Assembly (NCBI RefSeq): GCF_009695765.1
Contig: NZ_VUNI01000016.1
Location: 1 to 64,000, forward strand
Length of the DNA: 64,000 nucleotides
Direction of reading: 5' to 3'
Origin: Roseburia porci
GTDB taxonomy: Bacteria; Bacillota; Clostridia; Lachnospirales; Lachnospiraceae
Shown in pieces: positions 26,817 through 36,356 of the stretch. A program made the position numbers and the translations under genes. The notes under the pieces are model-generated. The model searched no databases. It was not told the origin of the DNA and was given only the letters and a program-made list of their open reading frames with translations. Position 1 is the stretch's first letter, and the number at the start of each line of letters is the position of its first letter.

Positions 26817-27800
26817 ATGTTTGGTTTTGGTCAGTTAATTGACATCTTAAAGAAAAGTCCTAAAAAAATTGTATTTACAGAGGGAAATGATCCTCGTATT
26901 CTTGAGGCAGCTTCCCGTCTTTTAGCAAGCAACTTCCTTCATCCAATTCTTGTTGGTAATGAAGAAGAGATTTATGCAGTAGCAAGTGAGAGCGGATTTA
27001 ATATCCGTGGTGCACAGATCATCGATCCAAAGAACTATGATCATTTTGATGAGATGGTAGATCTGTTCTGCGAATTACGTAAAAGCAAAGGTGTTACACC
27101 TGAGCAGGCTCGTGGAATTCTCTCACAGGCAAACTATTTCGGTACTATGTTAGTAAAAATGGGAGTTGCTGATGCATTACTCGGTGGTGCTACCTATTCT
27201 ACAGCAGATACCGTAAGACCTGCTTTACAGCTTATTAAGACAAAACCGGGAAATTCCATCGTATCTTCCTGCTTTATTCTTGTTCGTCCATCTGCTACAG
27301 GTGAGAACGAAGTACTTGCAATGTCTGATTGCGCAATCAACATTCATCCAACAGAGGATGAGTTAGTTGAGATCGCTGGAGAATCAGCTGCCTGTGCAAG
27401 AATCTTTGGCGTAGATCCAAAGGTTGCATTCTTAAGCTATTCAACACTTGGATCTGGAAAAGGTGAAGATGTTGATAAAATGCGTAATGCAGCTGCAAAA
27501 GCAAAAGCAAAATATCCGGAACTTCCAATCGAGGGAGAGATCCAGTTCGATGCAGCAGTAGCTCCACGTGTTGCTCGTACAAAATGTCCGGAATCAGAAG
27601 TTGCAGGACATGCAAATACATTTATTTTCCCAGATATCAATGCTGGAAACATCGGTTACAAGATTGCACAGCGTCTTGGTAATTTCGATGCATATGGTCC
27701 AATCTTACTTGGTCTGAATGCTCCAATCAATGATCTGTCACGTGGATGCAACGCATCAGAAGTATATTCTATGGCAATCATTACAGCAGCATTAGCATAA
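26817..27800 (+). CDS. pta: Phosphate acetyltransferase
   Basis: This is a 327-aa enzyme that interconverts acetyl-CoA and acetyl phosphate in acetate formation. It is the short PTA_PTB form, with FTEGNDPRILEAA near the start, the GGATYSTADTVRPALQ motif and the C-terminal NAPINDLSRGCNASEVY signature. The start has AAAAAGGAG. Acetate kinase, its usual partner, is not adjacent; a terminator and a MATE gene follow instead. The upstream gap of 218 bp should hold its promoter and that of the divergent exporter. Confidence 0.95.
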   Translation: MFGFGQLIDILKKSPKKIVFTEGNDPRILEAASRLLASNFLHPILVGNEEEIYAVASESGFNIRGAQIIDPKNYDHFDEMVDLFCELRKSKGVTPEQARGILSQANYFGTMLVKMGVADALLGGATYSTADTVRPALQLIKTKPGNSIVSSCFILVRPSATGENEVLAMSDCAINIHPTEDELVEIAGESAACARIFGVDPKVAFLSYSTLGSGKGEDVDKMRNAAAKAKAKYPELPIEGEIQFDAAVAPRVARTKCPESEVAGHANTFIFPDINAGNIGYKIAQRLGNFDAYGPILLGLNAPINDLSRGCNASEVYSMAIITAALA

Positions 27801-27842
27801 GCGTCAGATTGACAAATACCATATAAGAGTATAAGATAATCA

Positions 27843-27887
27843 GAGCTGTCATTTCGAAAGAAGACTTCGGAATGGCAGCTCATTTTT
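27843..27887 (+). terminator. Terminator after pta
   Basis: A long stem (GAGCTGTCATTTCGAA with TTCGGAATGGCAGCTC) is followed by ATTTTT. Confidence 0.85.
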
Positions 27888-27907
27888 CGGTAAAAAAGGG
27901 GTAGAAG

Positions 27908-29269
27908 ATGAAAGAAAGCAATATACTTACAGAGGGATCCATTCCGAAGAAAATCATTGCATTTGCGATTCCACTGTTTCTTGGGAATCTGTTCCAGCAG
28001 CTATACAATATGGCAGATTCACTGATCGTTGGAAACTTTCTTGGAAGCAATGCACTTGCAGCAGTGACTTCTACAGGAAGTCTTATTTTTTTGCTGGTTG
28101 GATTTTTTAATGGAACAGCAATGGGCGCCGGTGTGGTAATATCCAGATATTTTGGCGCAAAGGATTATGAAAAAGTCCATAAGGCAGTGCATACGGATCT
28201 GGCATTTGGTATTGCAGCAGGTGTGCTTATGACGATTCTTGGAATTGTGTTTACACCTCAGATCCTGCTCTGGATGAAGACACCGGCAGAGGTGCTTCCA
28301 AATTCGGTCGCATATTTGAGAATTTATTTCCTTGGCTCGCTGGCAGTTGTATTATATAATGTCTGTATGGGAATTCTGCAGGCAGTGGGAGACAGCAGGC
28401 ATCCGTTGAATTATCTGATCTTTTCATCCATTGTAAATGTGATTCTGGATCTGCTTTTTAACGGTGTGTTCCGTCTTGGTGTCGAATATGCGGCACTTGC
28501 CACGATTATCTCACAGATGCTCAGTGTAATTTTATGTATGAGAAGACTGATGAATACACAGGATGTATATCAGGTCAGACTAAAAGAGATACGTTTTGAT
28601 CTGCCGATGTTAAAACAGATCATTACAATTGGTCTTCCATCCGGAGTACAGAATTCAATCATTTCGATTGCCAACATTGTAGTACAGTCCAATATCAACT
28701 CATTTGGAAAGATGGCAATGGCTGGATGTGGTTCTTATTCAAAGATTGAAGGCTTTGGTTTTATGCCGATCACCTGTTTTGCGATGGCGATGACGACATT
28801 TATCGGACAGAATCTTGGAGCAAAAGAGTATGAACGGGCAAAAAAGGGTGCAGCGTTTGGAATTTTCTGTTCCATTACTGCGGCAGAACTGATCGGAATG
28901 GTAATCTATATTTTCATTCCGCAGCTGATCCGTTTATTTGATACGGAAGCGGAAGTAATTGGATATGGTACGCTACAGGCGAGAACAGTTACGCTGTTTT
29001 ATTTTCTGCTGGCATTTTCGCATACAGTTGCCGGAATCATGCGCGGTGCGGGCAAGTCGACAGTGCCGCTTGTGGTTATGCTGATCTGCTGGTGTCTGAT
29101 CCGAATTACATATATAACGATTATTGTACACTTTATACATAAAATCCAGGTCGTATTCTGGGCATATCCGCTGACCTGGTCACTGAGTTCAATACTGTTT
29201 CTTGTATATCTGCTGAAGGCAGACTGGATACATAATTTTGAAAGACAGGAGAAAAAACAATGCGCGTAG
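27908..29269 (+). CDS. MATE-family efflux transporter
   Basis: This is a 453-aa membrane protein with twelve predicted helices in two MatE repeats, including [20 protein letters not shown] in the first and [25 protein letters not shown] in the second. MATE proteins export drugs or metabolites by cation antiport; the substrate is unknown. It starts 20 nt after the pta terminator with AAAAAGGGG upstream. The ispF start codon lies inside its last 10 nt, so the two are translationally coupled. Confidence 0.92.
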   Translation: MKESNILTEGSIPKKIIAFAIPLFLGNLFQQLYNMADSLIVGNFLGSNALAAVTSTGSLIFLLVGFFNGTAMGAGVVISRYFGAKDYEKVHKAVHTDLAFGIAAGVLMTILGIVFTPQILLWMKTPAEVLPNSVAYLRIYFLGSLAVVLYNVCMGILQAVGDSRHPLNYLIFSSIVNVILDLLFNGVFRLGVEYAALATIISQMLSVILCMRRLMNTQDVYQVRLKEIRFDLPMLKQIITIGLPSGVQNSIISIANIVVQSNINSFGKMAMAGCGSYSKIEGFGFMPITCFAMAMTTFIGQNLGAKEYERAKKGAAFGIFCSITAAELIGMVIYIFIPQLIRLFDTEAEVIGYGTLQARTVTLFYFLLAFSHTVAGIMRGAGKSTVPLVVMLICWCLIRITYITIIVHFIHKIQVVFWAYPLTWSLSSILFLVYLLKADWIHNFERQEKKQCA

Positions 29270-29799
29270 GAATGGGATATGATGTACACAAACTGGTGGA
29301 AGGAAGAGATCTGATTTTAGGCGGAGTAAAGATTCCGCATACACTTGGACTTTTGGGGCATTCGGATGCAGATGTACTTCTGCATGCGATCATGGATGCA
29401 TTACTTGGTGCAGCGGCACTTGGAGATATCGGAAAGCATTTCCCGGATACAGATCCGAAGTACAAGGGAATTTCAAGTATGAAGCTTTTAGAACATGTGG
29501 GGAATCTTCTGACGGAGCATGGATATGTTGTGGAGAACATTGATGCTACGATCATTGCCCAGAAACCGAAACTTCGTCCTTATATCGAAGAGATGGAACA
29601 GAATATCGCCGGAGTGCTTGGAATTGCAAAAGATCAGGTGAATGTGAAGGCAACGACCGAAGAAGGGCTTGGATTTACCGGCAATGAGACAGGCATCTCA
29701 TCTCAGGCAATCTGCAGTCTGAATGGATTTTTTGAAAGCAGTATGGAAGTTGGTGGCGGAAGCCGCTGCGCTTCCTGCAGTGGATGCCAGAAAAGATAA
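29260..29799 (+). CDS. ispF: 2-C-methyl-D-erythritol 2,4-cyclodiphosphate synthase
   Basis: This 179-aa enzyme of the non-mevalonate isoprenoid pathway forms MEcPP in the cytoplasm as a trimer. The metal site is DVH (residues 8-10) with His near 42, and [25 protein letters not shown] is diagnostic. The normal core ends near residue 158; the last 20 residues add a Gly/Ser/Cys-rich tail with three Cys (CASCSGC) that the family does not need. It overlaps the MATE gene. ispD is not adjacent. Confidence 0.95.
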   Translation: MRVGMGYDVHKLVEGRDLILGGVKIPHTLGLLGHSDADVLLHAIMDALLGAAALGDIGKHFPDTDPKYKGISSMKLLEHVGNLLTEHGYVVENIDATIIAQKPKLRPYIEEMEQNIAGVLGIAKDQVNVKATTEEGLGFTGNETGISSQAICSLNGFFESSMEVGGGSRCASCSGCQKR

Positions 29800-29806
29800 C
29801 TTAGTC

Positions 29807-29835
29807 TTGACAAAAAATCCAATTCTGCATAAACT
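29807..29835 (+). promoter_or_regulatory. Promoter of the Cys T-box operon
   Basis: TTGACA (29807-29812) and TAAACT (29830-29835) are 17 bp apart, just before the T-box leader. Confidence 0.75.
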
Positions 29836-29841
29836 ATGGTA

Positions 29842-30119
29842 AGGATTATAATAGTAAAAGCGAAGAACGGAAAGAGTAAGAAATAATTGAAATAACAGAG
29901 AGAAGCTGCCATCGGCTGCAAGCAGTTTCCATTTCAGATTTCCGAAAGTGCCTCCGGGAGCTTTTCAGACGAAAGAACAGTAGTCTGAAACGGGTAACTT
30001 ACGTTAAAAGGTAAAAAGCGAAAGAATCACAGATCAGAACACAGGTTTTTATGATTTTTTCGGAAGATAGAGTGGAACCACGGAATACTTCGTCTCTTGG
30101 CGGAGTGTCCGTGGTTTTT
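29842..30119 (+). promoter_or_regulatory. T-box leader, Cys specifier
   Basis: The T-box sequence TGGAACCACGG starts at 30073 and leads into a terminator (CCACGGA / TCCGTGG, about 30078-30119, ending in TTTTT). The Stem I apical pattern CAGAGAGAAGCTG and GGCTGCAAGC is present. The specifier reads TGC (29949-29951) in GAAAGTGCCTCCGGGAGC, a Cys codon. Uncharged tRNA-Cys should turn on cysE and cysS, and probably the genes behind them. Confidence 0.92.
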
Positions 30120-30156
30120 GTATTATAGGAATTATGTAAAAGAAAGAGTGAGAAGA

Positions 30157-30837
30157 ATGAGTTTTTGGAAAAATATTCAACAGGAGATTGCAATTATCAG
30201 GGAAAGAGATCCGGCCATTCATTCCAATATGGAAGTATTTCTTTATCCGAGTTTTAAGGTAATGCTCAGCTATCGAAGAGCACATAAATTATATGTAAAA
30301 GGTCATTATTTCTGGGCAAGATGGGTGTCGCAGCGCGCAGCAAGAAAAACCGGAATTGAAATCCATCCGGGCGCACAGATTGGAAAAGGTCTTTTTATCG
30401 ATCATGGAACCGGCGTCATTATTGGCGAGACAACAATCATTGGAGATAACTGTACCTTATATCAGGGCGTTACACTTGGAGGAACCGGAAAAGAACACGG
30501 CAAGAGACATCCTACGATTGGAAATAATGTAATGATCAGCGCAGGAGCAAAAGTGCTTGGCTCCTTCAAAATTGGAGATAATAGTAAGATTGGCGCGGGA
30601 AGTGTTGTTCTGGAGGAAGTCCCACCGAACTCAACCGTAGTCGGAGTACCAGGCCGTGTCGTAAAAAGAAATAACGAGAGACTTCCGCAGGAAGATCTGG
30701 ATCAGACACATCTGCCAGATCCGATCTGCGAAGATATCGAATGCTTAAAGCGTGAAAACGACATGCTGGGCTGCAGAGTGCATGAACTGGAATATCAGCT
30801 TGCAAAGCTTCAGAAGGCGGAAACTGAGACAAAATAA
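30157..30837 (+). CDS. cysE: Serine O-acetyltransferase
   Basis: This is a 226-aa left-handed beta-helix enzyme that makes O-acetylserine from serine and acetyl-CoA, the first step of cysteine synthesis. Hexapeptide repeats run from [22 protein letters not shown] to [22 protein letters not shown], with the catalytic His in IDHGTG. A C-terminal coiled-coil (about 195-222) is an addition to the Bacillus form. I start it at ATG 30157, behind AGAAAGAGTGAGAAG; the frame from 30097 overlaps the T-box terminator. It is paired with cysS under a Cys T-box. Confidence 0.94.
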   Translation: MSFWKNIQQEIAIIRERDPAIHSNMEVFLYPSFKVMLSYRRAHKLYVKGHYFWARWVSQRAARKTGIEIHPGAQIGKGLFIDHGTGVIIGETTIIGDNCTLYQGVTLGGTGKEHGKRHPTIGNNVMISAGAKVLGSFKIGDNSKIGAGSVVLEEVPPNSTVVGVPGRVVKRNNERLPQEDLDQTHLPDPICEDIECLKRENDMLGCRVHELEYQLAKLQKAETETK

Positions 30838-30900
30838 TTTGCAAAATCAGTTGGAAAATGCATAAATATCGATTAAAATAGAGATAAAGAAGGAGATACC

Positions 30901-32328
30901 ATGGAGAATAAATTTCGATTTTATAATACCTTGACAAGAAAGATTGACACAGTGATTCCGCATGAGGATGGAAAGATTGCAATGTATACATGCGGTCCTA
31001 CGGTATATCATTTTGCACATATCGGAAATCTTCGCAGCTATATTATGGAAGATGTATTGGAGAAGTCACTTCGTTATATCGGATACGATGTGAAGCGTGT
31101 CATGAACATCACCGATGTCGGTCATTTATCTTCCGATGCAGACACAGGAGAAGATAAAATGTTAAAAGGTGCCAAAAGAGAACATAAGACCGTTATGCAG
31201 GTGGCACAGTATTATACCGATGCGTTTTTTAATGACTGCAGAAAGCTGAATATTAAAAGACCGGACGTTGTGGAGCCTGCCACAAATTGCATTCCAGAGT
31301 TTATTCATATGATCGAAGTTCTTCTGGAGAAGGGATATGCATATCAGGCTGGTGGGAATGTCTATTTTGACACTTCGAAACTGGATGATTATTTTGTCTT
31401 TTCTTCCCAGGTGGAGAAAGAACAGCTTCAGGTTGGCGTCCGTGATGATGTAGAAGAGGATGTTAATAAACGCAACCGCAATGATTTCGTACTCTGGTTT
31501 ACCAAATCCAAATTTGAAGATCAGGCGTTAAAATGGGATAGTCCATGGGGCGTCGGATATCCTGGATGGCATATTGAATGCTCCTGCATCAGTATGAAAC
31601 ACCTTGGAGAGTATATTGATATTCATTGCGGTGGCGTGGACAATATTTTTCCACATCATACGAATGAGATCGCACAGAGCGAGGCATACCTTGGACATAA
31701 ATGGTGCAACTACTGGTTCCATGTCAATCATCTGAACGACCAGACGGGCAAGATGAGTAAATCAAAGGGAGATTTCCTTACCGTTTCGCTTCTTGAGGAA
31801 AAAGGATACGATCCGATGGTTTATCGTATGTTCTGTTTACAGTCACATTATCGCAAACCGCTTGTCTTTTCTTATGAGAATCTGGACAATATCACAGGAG
31901 CATATGTGAAGCTCGTTAAAAAGATTGCTGAATTAAAAGATGAGGGCGAAGTGGATGACAAGGTTTTTGCAGAGTATAAGAGCAGATTTGAGGATGCGAT
32001 CTGCAATGATCTGAATACATCCATGGCACTTACTGTCGTATATGATATGCTGAAGGCTGACACGAATGATAAGACAAAGCTTGCGCTTGCCGCAGATTTT
32101 GATAAGGTATTATCTTTGAATCTTACAACTGCAGGCGCTGCGTTGAAAGAAGCTGGAAGCAGTGTGGATCCGGAACTTGAAGCATTTATCCAGGAGAAGA
32201 TTGCTGAGCGGAAAGAAGCCAAAAAAGCAAAGGATTTTGCAAAGGCAGATGCGATCCGCGATGAGCTTCTTGCCAAAGGTGTTGCAATTAAAGATACCCG
32301 TGAGGGCGTGGTATGGGAGCTTGTTTAA
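30901..32328 (+). CDS. cysS: Cysteinyl-tRNA synthetase
   Basis: This is a 475-aa class Ia synthetase that joins Cys to tRNA-Cys. The zinc ligand Cys in MYTCGPTVY, the HIGH-like HIGN, the second zinc ligands in GWHIECSC and HHTNEIAQSEA, and the KMSKSKG loop are all present. The start has AGAAGGAGA at a normal distance. It follows cysE by 63 nt and overlaps the mrnC start codon (TAATG), forming a tight operon. Confidence 0.97.
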   Translation: MENKFRFYNTLTRKIDTVIPHEDGKIAMYTCGPTVYHFAHIGNLRSYIMEDVLEKSLRYIGYDVKRVMNITDVGHLSSDADTGEDKMLKGAKREHKTVMQVAQYYTDAFFNDCRKLNIKRPDVVEPATNCIPEFIHMIEVLLEKGYAYQAGGNVYFDTSKLDDYFVFSSQVEKEQLQVGVRDDVEEDVNKRNRNDFVLWFTKSKFEDQALKWDSPWGVGYPGWHIECSCISMKHLGEYIDIHCGGVDNIFPHHTNEIAQSEAYLGHKWCNYWFHVNHLNDQTGKMSKSKGDFLTVSLLEEKGYDPMVYRMFCLQSHYRKPLVFSYENLDNITGAYVKLVKKIAELKDEGEVDDKVFAEYKSRFEDAICNDLNTSMALTVVYDMLKADTNDKTKLALAADFDKVLSLNLTTAGAALKEAGSSVDPELEAFIQEKIAERKEAKKAKDFAKADAIRDELLAKGVAIKDTREGVVWELV

Positions 32329-32762
32329 TGGAAAAAGGAATTGACGCATATATTAAAGAGCAGTTTGAAATCGCACCGGTGGATATCCGCACATATTCAC
32401 CGCTTGCGCTTGCATATATCGGTGATGGCATTTTTGACCTTGTGATCCGTTCTATCGTTGTCGGAAAGGGAAATACAAAGGCGAGTCAGCTGCATTATCG
32501 GACCAGCCATATCGTGAAAGCCAAAACACAGGCAGAAATGATGAAAGTACTCGAAGAAATACTGACAGTAGAGGAGGCGGACATTTATCGGAGAGGCCGC
32601 AATGCGAAGTCTCCGACGATGGCGAAAAATGCAACGATGTCAGATTATAGGAATGCGACCGGATTTGAGGCGCTGATGGGGTATCTGTATTTGAAAGATG
32701 AGTTTCCAAGAATCGTAGAACTTGTAAAGTATGCGATCGAAAAACTTAATATTACATATTAA
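32328..32762 (+). CDS. mrnC: Mini-ribonuclease III
   Basis: This 144-aa RNase III catalytic domain lacks a dsRNA-binding domain and processes 23S rRNA precursor. The motif LALAYIGDGIFDLVIR corresponds to the RNase III signature, and ATGFEALMGYLYL carries the second acidic cluster. ATG 32328 shares its A with the cysS stop and has GGGAG 8 nt upstream; an in-frame ATG at 32313 inside cysS is less likely. Position between cysS and rlmB is conserved in Firmicutes. Confidence 0.93.
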   Translation: MEKGIDAYIKEQFEIAPVDIRTYSPLALAYIGDGIFDLVIRSIVVGKGNTKASQLHYRTSHIVKAKTQAEMMKVLEEILTVEEADIYRRGRNAKSPTMAKNATMSDYRNATGFEALMGYLYLKDEFPRIVELVKYAIEKLNITY

Positions 32763-32778
32763 AGCTAAAGGAGATCCT

Positions 32779-33525
32779 ATGGGATACGAAGAGAATAAAA
32801 TCGAAGGACGGAACGCGGTACTTGAGGCGTTTCGCTCCGGAAAGACAATTGACAAATTATTTGTTCTGGACGGCTGTCAGGATGGACCGGTAAGATCCAT
32901 TCTGCGAGAAGCCAAAAAGCATGATACGATCGTGCATTATGTGGCAAAAGAACGTCTGGAACAGTTATCTGAGACGGGAAAACACCAGGGTGTGATCGCA
33001 ATTTCGGCTGCATATGAATATGCTGAAGTAGAAGATATTTTAAAGAAAGCAGAAGAAAAAGGCGAACCACCGTTCATTTTTATTCTGGATGGAATCGAAG
33101 ATCCGCATAATCTTGGTGCGATCATCCGTACAGCAAACCTTGCAGGGGCACATGGTGTTATCATTCCGAAAAGAAGAGCAGTAGGACTTACACCTACAGT
33201 AGCCAGAACTTCTGCTGGAGCAATTAACTATACACCGGTTGCAAAAGTGACCAATCTTACCAATACGATCCGTGATCTGAAAGAACAGGGAATGTGGTTT
33301 GTCTGTGCAGATATGGATGGAACATCGATGTATGATCTGAACCTGACCGGACCAATCGGACTTGTGATAGGGAATGAAGGAGAAGGTGTAAGCAAGCTCG
33401 TACGTGAAAACTGCGATTTTATTGCATCGATTCCGATGAATGGTGATATTGATTCGTTGAATGCATCTGTTGCAACAGGGGTTTTGGCATACGAGATCGT
33501 GCGCCAGAGAATTCATGCAAAATAA
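32779..33525 (+). CDS. rlmB: 23S rRNA (guanosine-2'-O-)-methyltransferase RlmB
   Basis: This is a 248-aa SpoU-family (SPOUT fold) enzyme that methylates the 2'-O of a 23S rRNA guanosine. The N-terminal substrate-binding domain starts IEGRNAVLEAF. Motif 1 is DGIEDPHNLGAIIRTA, motif 2 IGLVIGNEGEGVSKLV, and motif 3 ASIPMNGDIDSLNASVATGVLAYE. ATG 32779 follows AAAGGAG. Next comes sigH; the Bacillus gene yacP/rae1 that normally sits between is absent. Confidence 0.95.
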   Translation: MGYEENKIEGRNAVLEAFRSGKTIDKLFVLDGCQDGPVRSILREAKKHDTIVHYVAKERLEQLSETGKHQGVIAISAAYEYAEVEDILKKAEEKGEPPFIFILDGIEDPHNLGAIIRTANLAGAHGVIIPKRRAVGLTPTVARTSAGAINYTPVAKVTNLTNTIRDLKEQGMWFVCADMDGTSMYDLNLTGPIGLVIGNEGEGVSKLVRENCDFIASIPMNGDIDSLNASVATGVLAYEIVRQRIHAK

Positions 33526-33557
33526 CAGATATCGGAAAAGAGTGGGGCATAAAGCGT

Positions 33558-34160
33558 TTGGAGAACAAATATAGTAGCTTTACAGATGAACAGCTGATCG
33601 AGAAGTTCAGACTGGGAGACAATGACATAATTGATTATATCATGGAAAAATATAAGCCACTGGTGCGGAAAAAAGCAAATGCGATGTATCTGATCGGAGG
33701 AGAGACCGATGATCTCATCCAGGAGGGGATGATCGGATTATTTAAGGCGGTCAGGGATTACAGGCAGGGACATGATTCCAGCTTTTTTCATTTTGCAGAT
33801 ATCTGTATCTCAAGACAGCTTTATTCCGCAGTAGAGGCTTCGAACCGGAAGAAGCATATTCCGTTAAATACGTATGTATCTTTCAATACCGAAAGCCGGG
33901 AAAACGGAATTCCTCTTGATGAGATGCTGAGCAGTCAGCGGGCGGAAAGCCCGGAACAGCTTATGATCGAATATGAGAATCAGCAGGATTTTTATGCTGC
34001 CCTTGTGAAAAAGTTAAGCAGAATGGAAAGGGATGTGCTTGACCATTATCTGGAAGGAATGAATTATATTCAGATTGCAGAATATATGGGAAAAACTCCA
34101 AAGTCGATCGATAATGCGCTGCAACGCATCAGAAGTAAAATAAAAACGATTAACAATTGA
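33558..34160 (+). CDS. sigH: Sporulation RNA polymerase sigma factor SigH
   Basis: This is a 200-aa sigma-70 family factor. Region 2 includes GGETDDLIQEGMIGLFKAVRDY, and region 4 has an HTH around YIQIAEYMGKTPKSIDNALQRIRSK. SigH drives entry into sporulation and competence-type genes. The start is TTG 33558, consistent with the homologous N-terminus (SFTDEQLIEKFRLGD). Its place behind rlmB matches the Bacillus order, which supports the assignment over other small sigma factors. Confidence 0.9.
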   Translation: MENKYSSFTDEQLIEKFRLGDNDIIDYIMEKYKPLVRKKANAMYLIGGETDDLIQEGMIGLFKAVRDYRQGHDSSFFHFADICISRQLYSAVEASNRKKHIPLNTYVSFNTESRENGIPLDEMLSSQRAESPEQLMIEYENQQDFYAALVKKLSRMERDVLDHYLEGMNYIQIAEYMGKTPKSIDNALQRIRSKIKTINN

Positions 34161-34180
34161 GGGAAGGCAGGTGATTGTAT

Positions 34181-34861
34181 ATGGAATTTTCACGAATCGG
34201 AGAACATACCATAAAATGTGTAATTTCAGAGGAAGAAATTGAAAGTCTGGGATATACGCTGGAAGAGATTATGAGCAATGGAGAGCGGACACAGGAGTTC
34301 ATGAACCATATATTTGACCTTGCAGAACAGAAGTTTGAGCAGAAGTTTAACCTTGGGGTAAAGACCGTCCGGGCTGATTTTCTGCCGGATCACACACTGG
34401 CTTTGACATTTTCAGAGCATCAGGGATCTCAGATGATGGAGCATCTGAAAGACATCGTAAATGGATTTTTAGATTCGATTCCGCCGGATAAATGGGATGA
34501 ATTAAAGAAAGAATCGGAAAAAGAGGAACAGAGCGACACAGATCCGTCAGAACAGGTGGAAGATGTGACAGAAGTTGTGGCAATTTTTACGTTCTCAGAT
34601 ATGGATGTATTTATGCGGTTTTCCAGACTGGTGACTTTGGAACGGATTCCTGCGAATATGTTATATAAATACCAGGGAAAGTATTATCTGATTATGACGC
34701 TTACCAATTGTACAGAGAGTCAAGTGCTTCATTTATCGGTGCTGACCGATGAATATGCGGATGAAGTAGCGGTTGGACCAGAAAGAAAAGCATTTCTGGA
34801 AGAACATGGAGAACAGATTCTGGCGGATCGTGCAATTGAGACGTGCAGAATCTGTTACTAA
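34181..34861 (+). CDS. mecA: Adaptor protein MecA
   Basis: This is a 226-aa adaptor that in Bacillus delivers substrates to the ClpCP protease. The N-terminal substrate-binding segment starts MEFSRIGEHTIKCVIS, followed by an acidic linker (about 110-130) and a C-terminal ClpC-binding domain with FTFSDMDVFMRFSRLV. The start is ATG 34181 with AGGTGAT upstream. Three Cys occur in the last 60 residues, two of them at the very end (TCRICY). It follows sigH by 20 nt and is probably cotranscribed. Confidence 0.85.
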   Translation: MEFSRIGEHTIKCVISEEEIESLGYTLEEIMSNGERTQEFMNHIFDLAEQKFEQKFNLGVKTVRADFLPDHTLALTFSEHQGSQMMEHLKDIVNGFLDSIPPDKWDELKKESEKEEQSDTDPSEQVEDVTEVVAIFTFSDMDVFMRFSRLVTLERIPANMLYKYQGKYYLIMTLTNCTESQVLHLSVLTDEYADEVAVGPERKAFLEEHGEQILADRAIETCRICY

Positions 34862-34912
34862 AACTCTATTTACAAAACGCAAAAAAGGTGAGAAACTTAT
34901 TTAGGAGTATTT

Positions 34913-34963
34913 ATGGGGAAAAATACAACGTGGGGAGAGCTTGGAGAAGTTGGTGTTTTCTGA
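34913..34963 (+). CDS. Short upstream ORF (16 aa) ahead of the EAL gene
   Basis: ATG 34913 has AGGAG 5 nt upstream, the best ribosome site in this gap, and encodes a 16-residue peptide ending at TGA 34961-34963. It is in a different frame from the EAL gene and ends 25 nt before ATG 34989. It may couple or limit translation of the EAL gene. Whether it is made is unknown. Confidence 0.35.
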   Translation: MGKNTTWGELGEVGVF

Positions 34964-34988
34964 TACTGATAAAAAGGATAAGTATAAC

Positions 34989-36296
34989 ATGAAGAAGTTT
35001 GACAATGTAGAATACGATGTGGATGGACTGGTGTCTCTTGCAGAGTTTAAGAGATTTGGCAGCCAGTTATACCATCTGATGGATGAACCGGTTCTGATCA
35101 GCGTAAATATCCGCAATCTGAAATATTTTAATGAAGTTTATGGATATACCTGTGGAGATGAACTGATCGTAAAAATGATTCGTTATTTTTGTATAGATGA
35201 TGATGATTGTTGGCTTGCTGCAAAATACTATGCGGATCACTTGATTATCTTAACGGAAGGCTACGGTGTTCCAGAACGTTTTCTGAAGGCGAGACTCCAG
35301 ATGGCAATTCAGAAATTTATGAAAACGATTAATGAAGAATACCCGATGTCAAAGGTGCACATCAGTTGCGGAGCATATATTATGAGACCAAACGATACGT
35401 TTCAGTATGCAATTGATAATGCCAGGTATGCAATGAAGAGTATCACACATAAATATGTGGATGTGATTGCTGTTTATTCAGATGAATTGCGAAACAGAAC
35501 ATTGAAAGAGGCAAGTGTGATCCCAAGTTTTGAGAATGCACTTGAGAATAATAAGATCCGGCTTTTCCTGCAGCCGAAGTTTTCAATTGATGAACAGAAG
35601 GTTGTTGGAGCGGAAGCGTTATCCCGCATTGAAGATGAACATGGAAATGTAATGTCACCCAATGTCTACGTTCCTGTTCTTGAGTCTGCGGAACTGATCA
35701 CACAACTGGATTTTCAGATGATCATTCTTGTGCTTGAACAGATGAAACAGTGGAAGGAAGATTATGGAGAATTGCTTGAGGTATCCGTAAATCTTTCCCG
35801 CGCGGATTTTATGGTTCCTGGATTCCTTCAGAAAGTGGACCAACTGGTAGAAAGCTATCAGATCCCAAAGAAATACCTTGAGTTTGAGATTACGGAAACC
35901 ATGTTTTGTGAGGATTTACAGAGAATCATTCAGAAGGTTACCTGGCTTAGAATGAAAGGTTACCGGATCAGTATGGATGATTTTGGAACCGGATATAATT
36001 CTCTCTATATCCTGGGAAGAATCCCGACAAACGTTGTAAAATTTGACCGTGCGTTTGTTGTGAACAGTCTTCAGAACTGTCAGGGAATTGAGATTATGAG
36101 AAGTCTTGTGGAGATGTTCCAGAGAATCAATCTGGATGTAATCTGTGAAGGCGTTGAGACCAGTGAGGAAGAGAAGATCGTTCAGGAATGTGGCTGTAAT
36201 ATGATTCAGGGATATCTGTACGATAAACCGATTTCAGTACGCGAATTTGAAAGAAAGTATATTCAGAGAGTAAGAAAGAAATGTTCCTGTGTATAA
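34989..36296 (+). CDS. Degenerate GGDEF plus EAL phosphodiesterase
   Basis: This is a soluble 435-aa protein of cyclic-di-GMP metabolism. The GGDEF domain (about residues 25-160) has CGDEL in place of GGDEF, so it is unlikely to make c-di-GMP and may only bind GTP. The EAL domain (about 175-420) keeps EALSR, NLSRADF, EITET, DDFGTGYNS, KFDRAF and EGVET, the metal and catalytic residues, so it should hydrolyse c-di-GMP. There is no membrane segment. ATG 34989 has AAGGA 10 nt upstream; TTG 34941 in frame is an alternative that would add 16 residues. A bidirectional terminator follows. Confidence 0.85.
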   Translation: MKKFDNVEYDVDGLVSLAEFKRFGSQLYHLMDEPVLISVNIRNLKYFNEVYGYTCGDELIVKMIRYFCIDDDDCWLAAKYYADHLIILTEGYGVPERFLKARLQMAIQKFMKTINEEYPMSKVHISCGAYIMRPNDTFQYAIDNARYAMKSITHKYVDVIAVYSDELRNRTLKEASVIPSFENALENNKIRLFLQPKFSIDEQKVVGAEALSRIEDEHGNVMSPNVYVPVLESAELITQLDFQMIILVLEQMKQWKEDYGELLEVSVNLSRADFMVPGFLQKVDQLVESYQIPKKYLEFEITETMFCEDLQRIIQKVTWLRMKGYRISMDDFGTGYNSLYILGRIPTNVVKFDRAFVVNSLQNCQGIEIMRSLVEMFQRINLDVICEGVETSEEEKIVQECGCNMIQGYLYDKPISVREFERKYIQRVRKKCSCV

Positions 36297-36300
36297 TAAA

Positions 36301-36335
36301 AACCAGTAAATGGAATTCCCATTTACTGGTTTTTT
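36301..36335. terminator. Bidirectional terminator between the EAL and cheY genes
   Basis: AACCAGTAAATGG and CCATTTACTGGTT pair around a short AT loop, with TTTTTT on the right and AAAA on the left. It serves two converging genes. Confidence 0.88.
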
Positions 36336-36356
36336 AGTGGATAAAAGCAATTTGTT

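Noticed and set aside
30097-30156. Extended N-terminus for CysE
   Set aside because: It would be encoded within the T-box terminator hairpin; ATG 30157 matches the family start.
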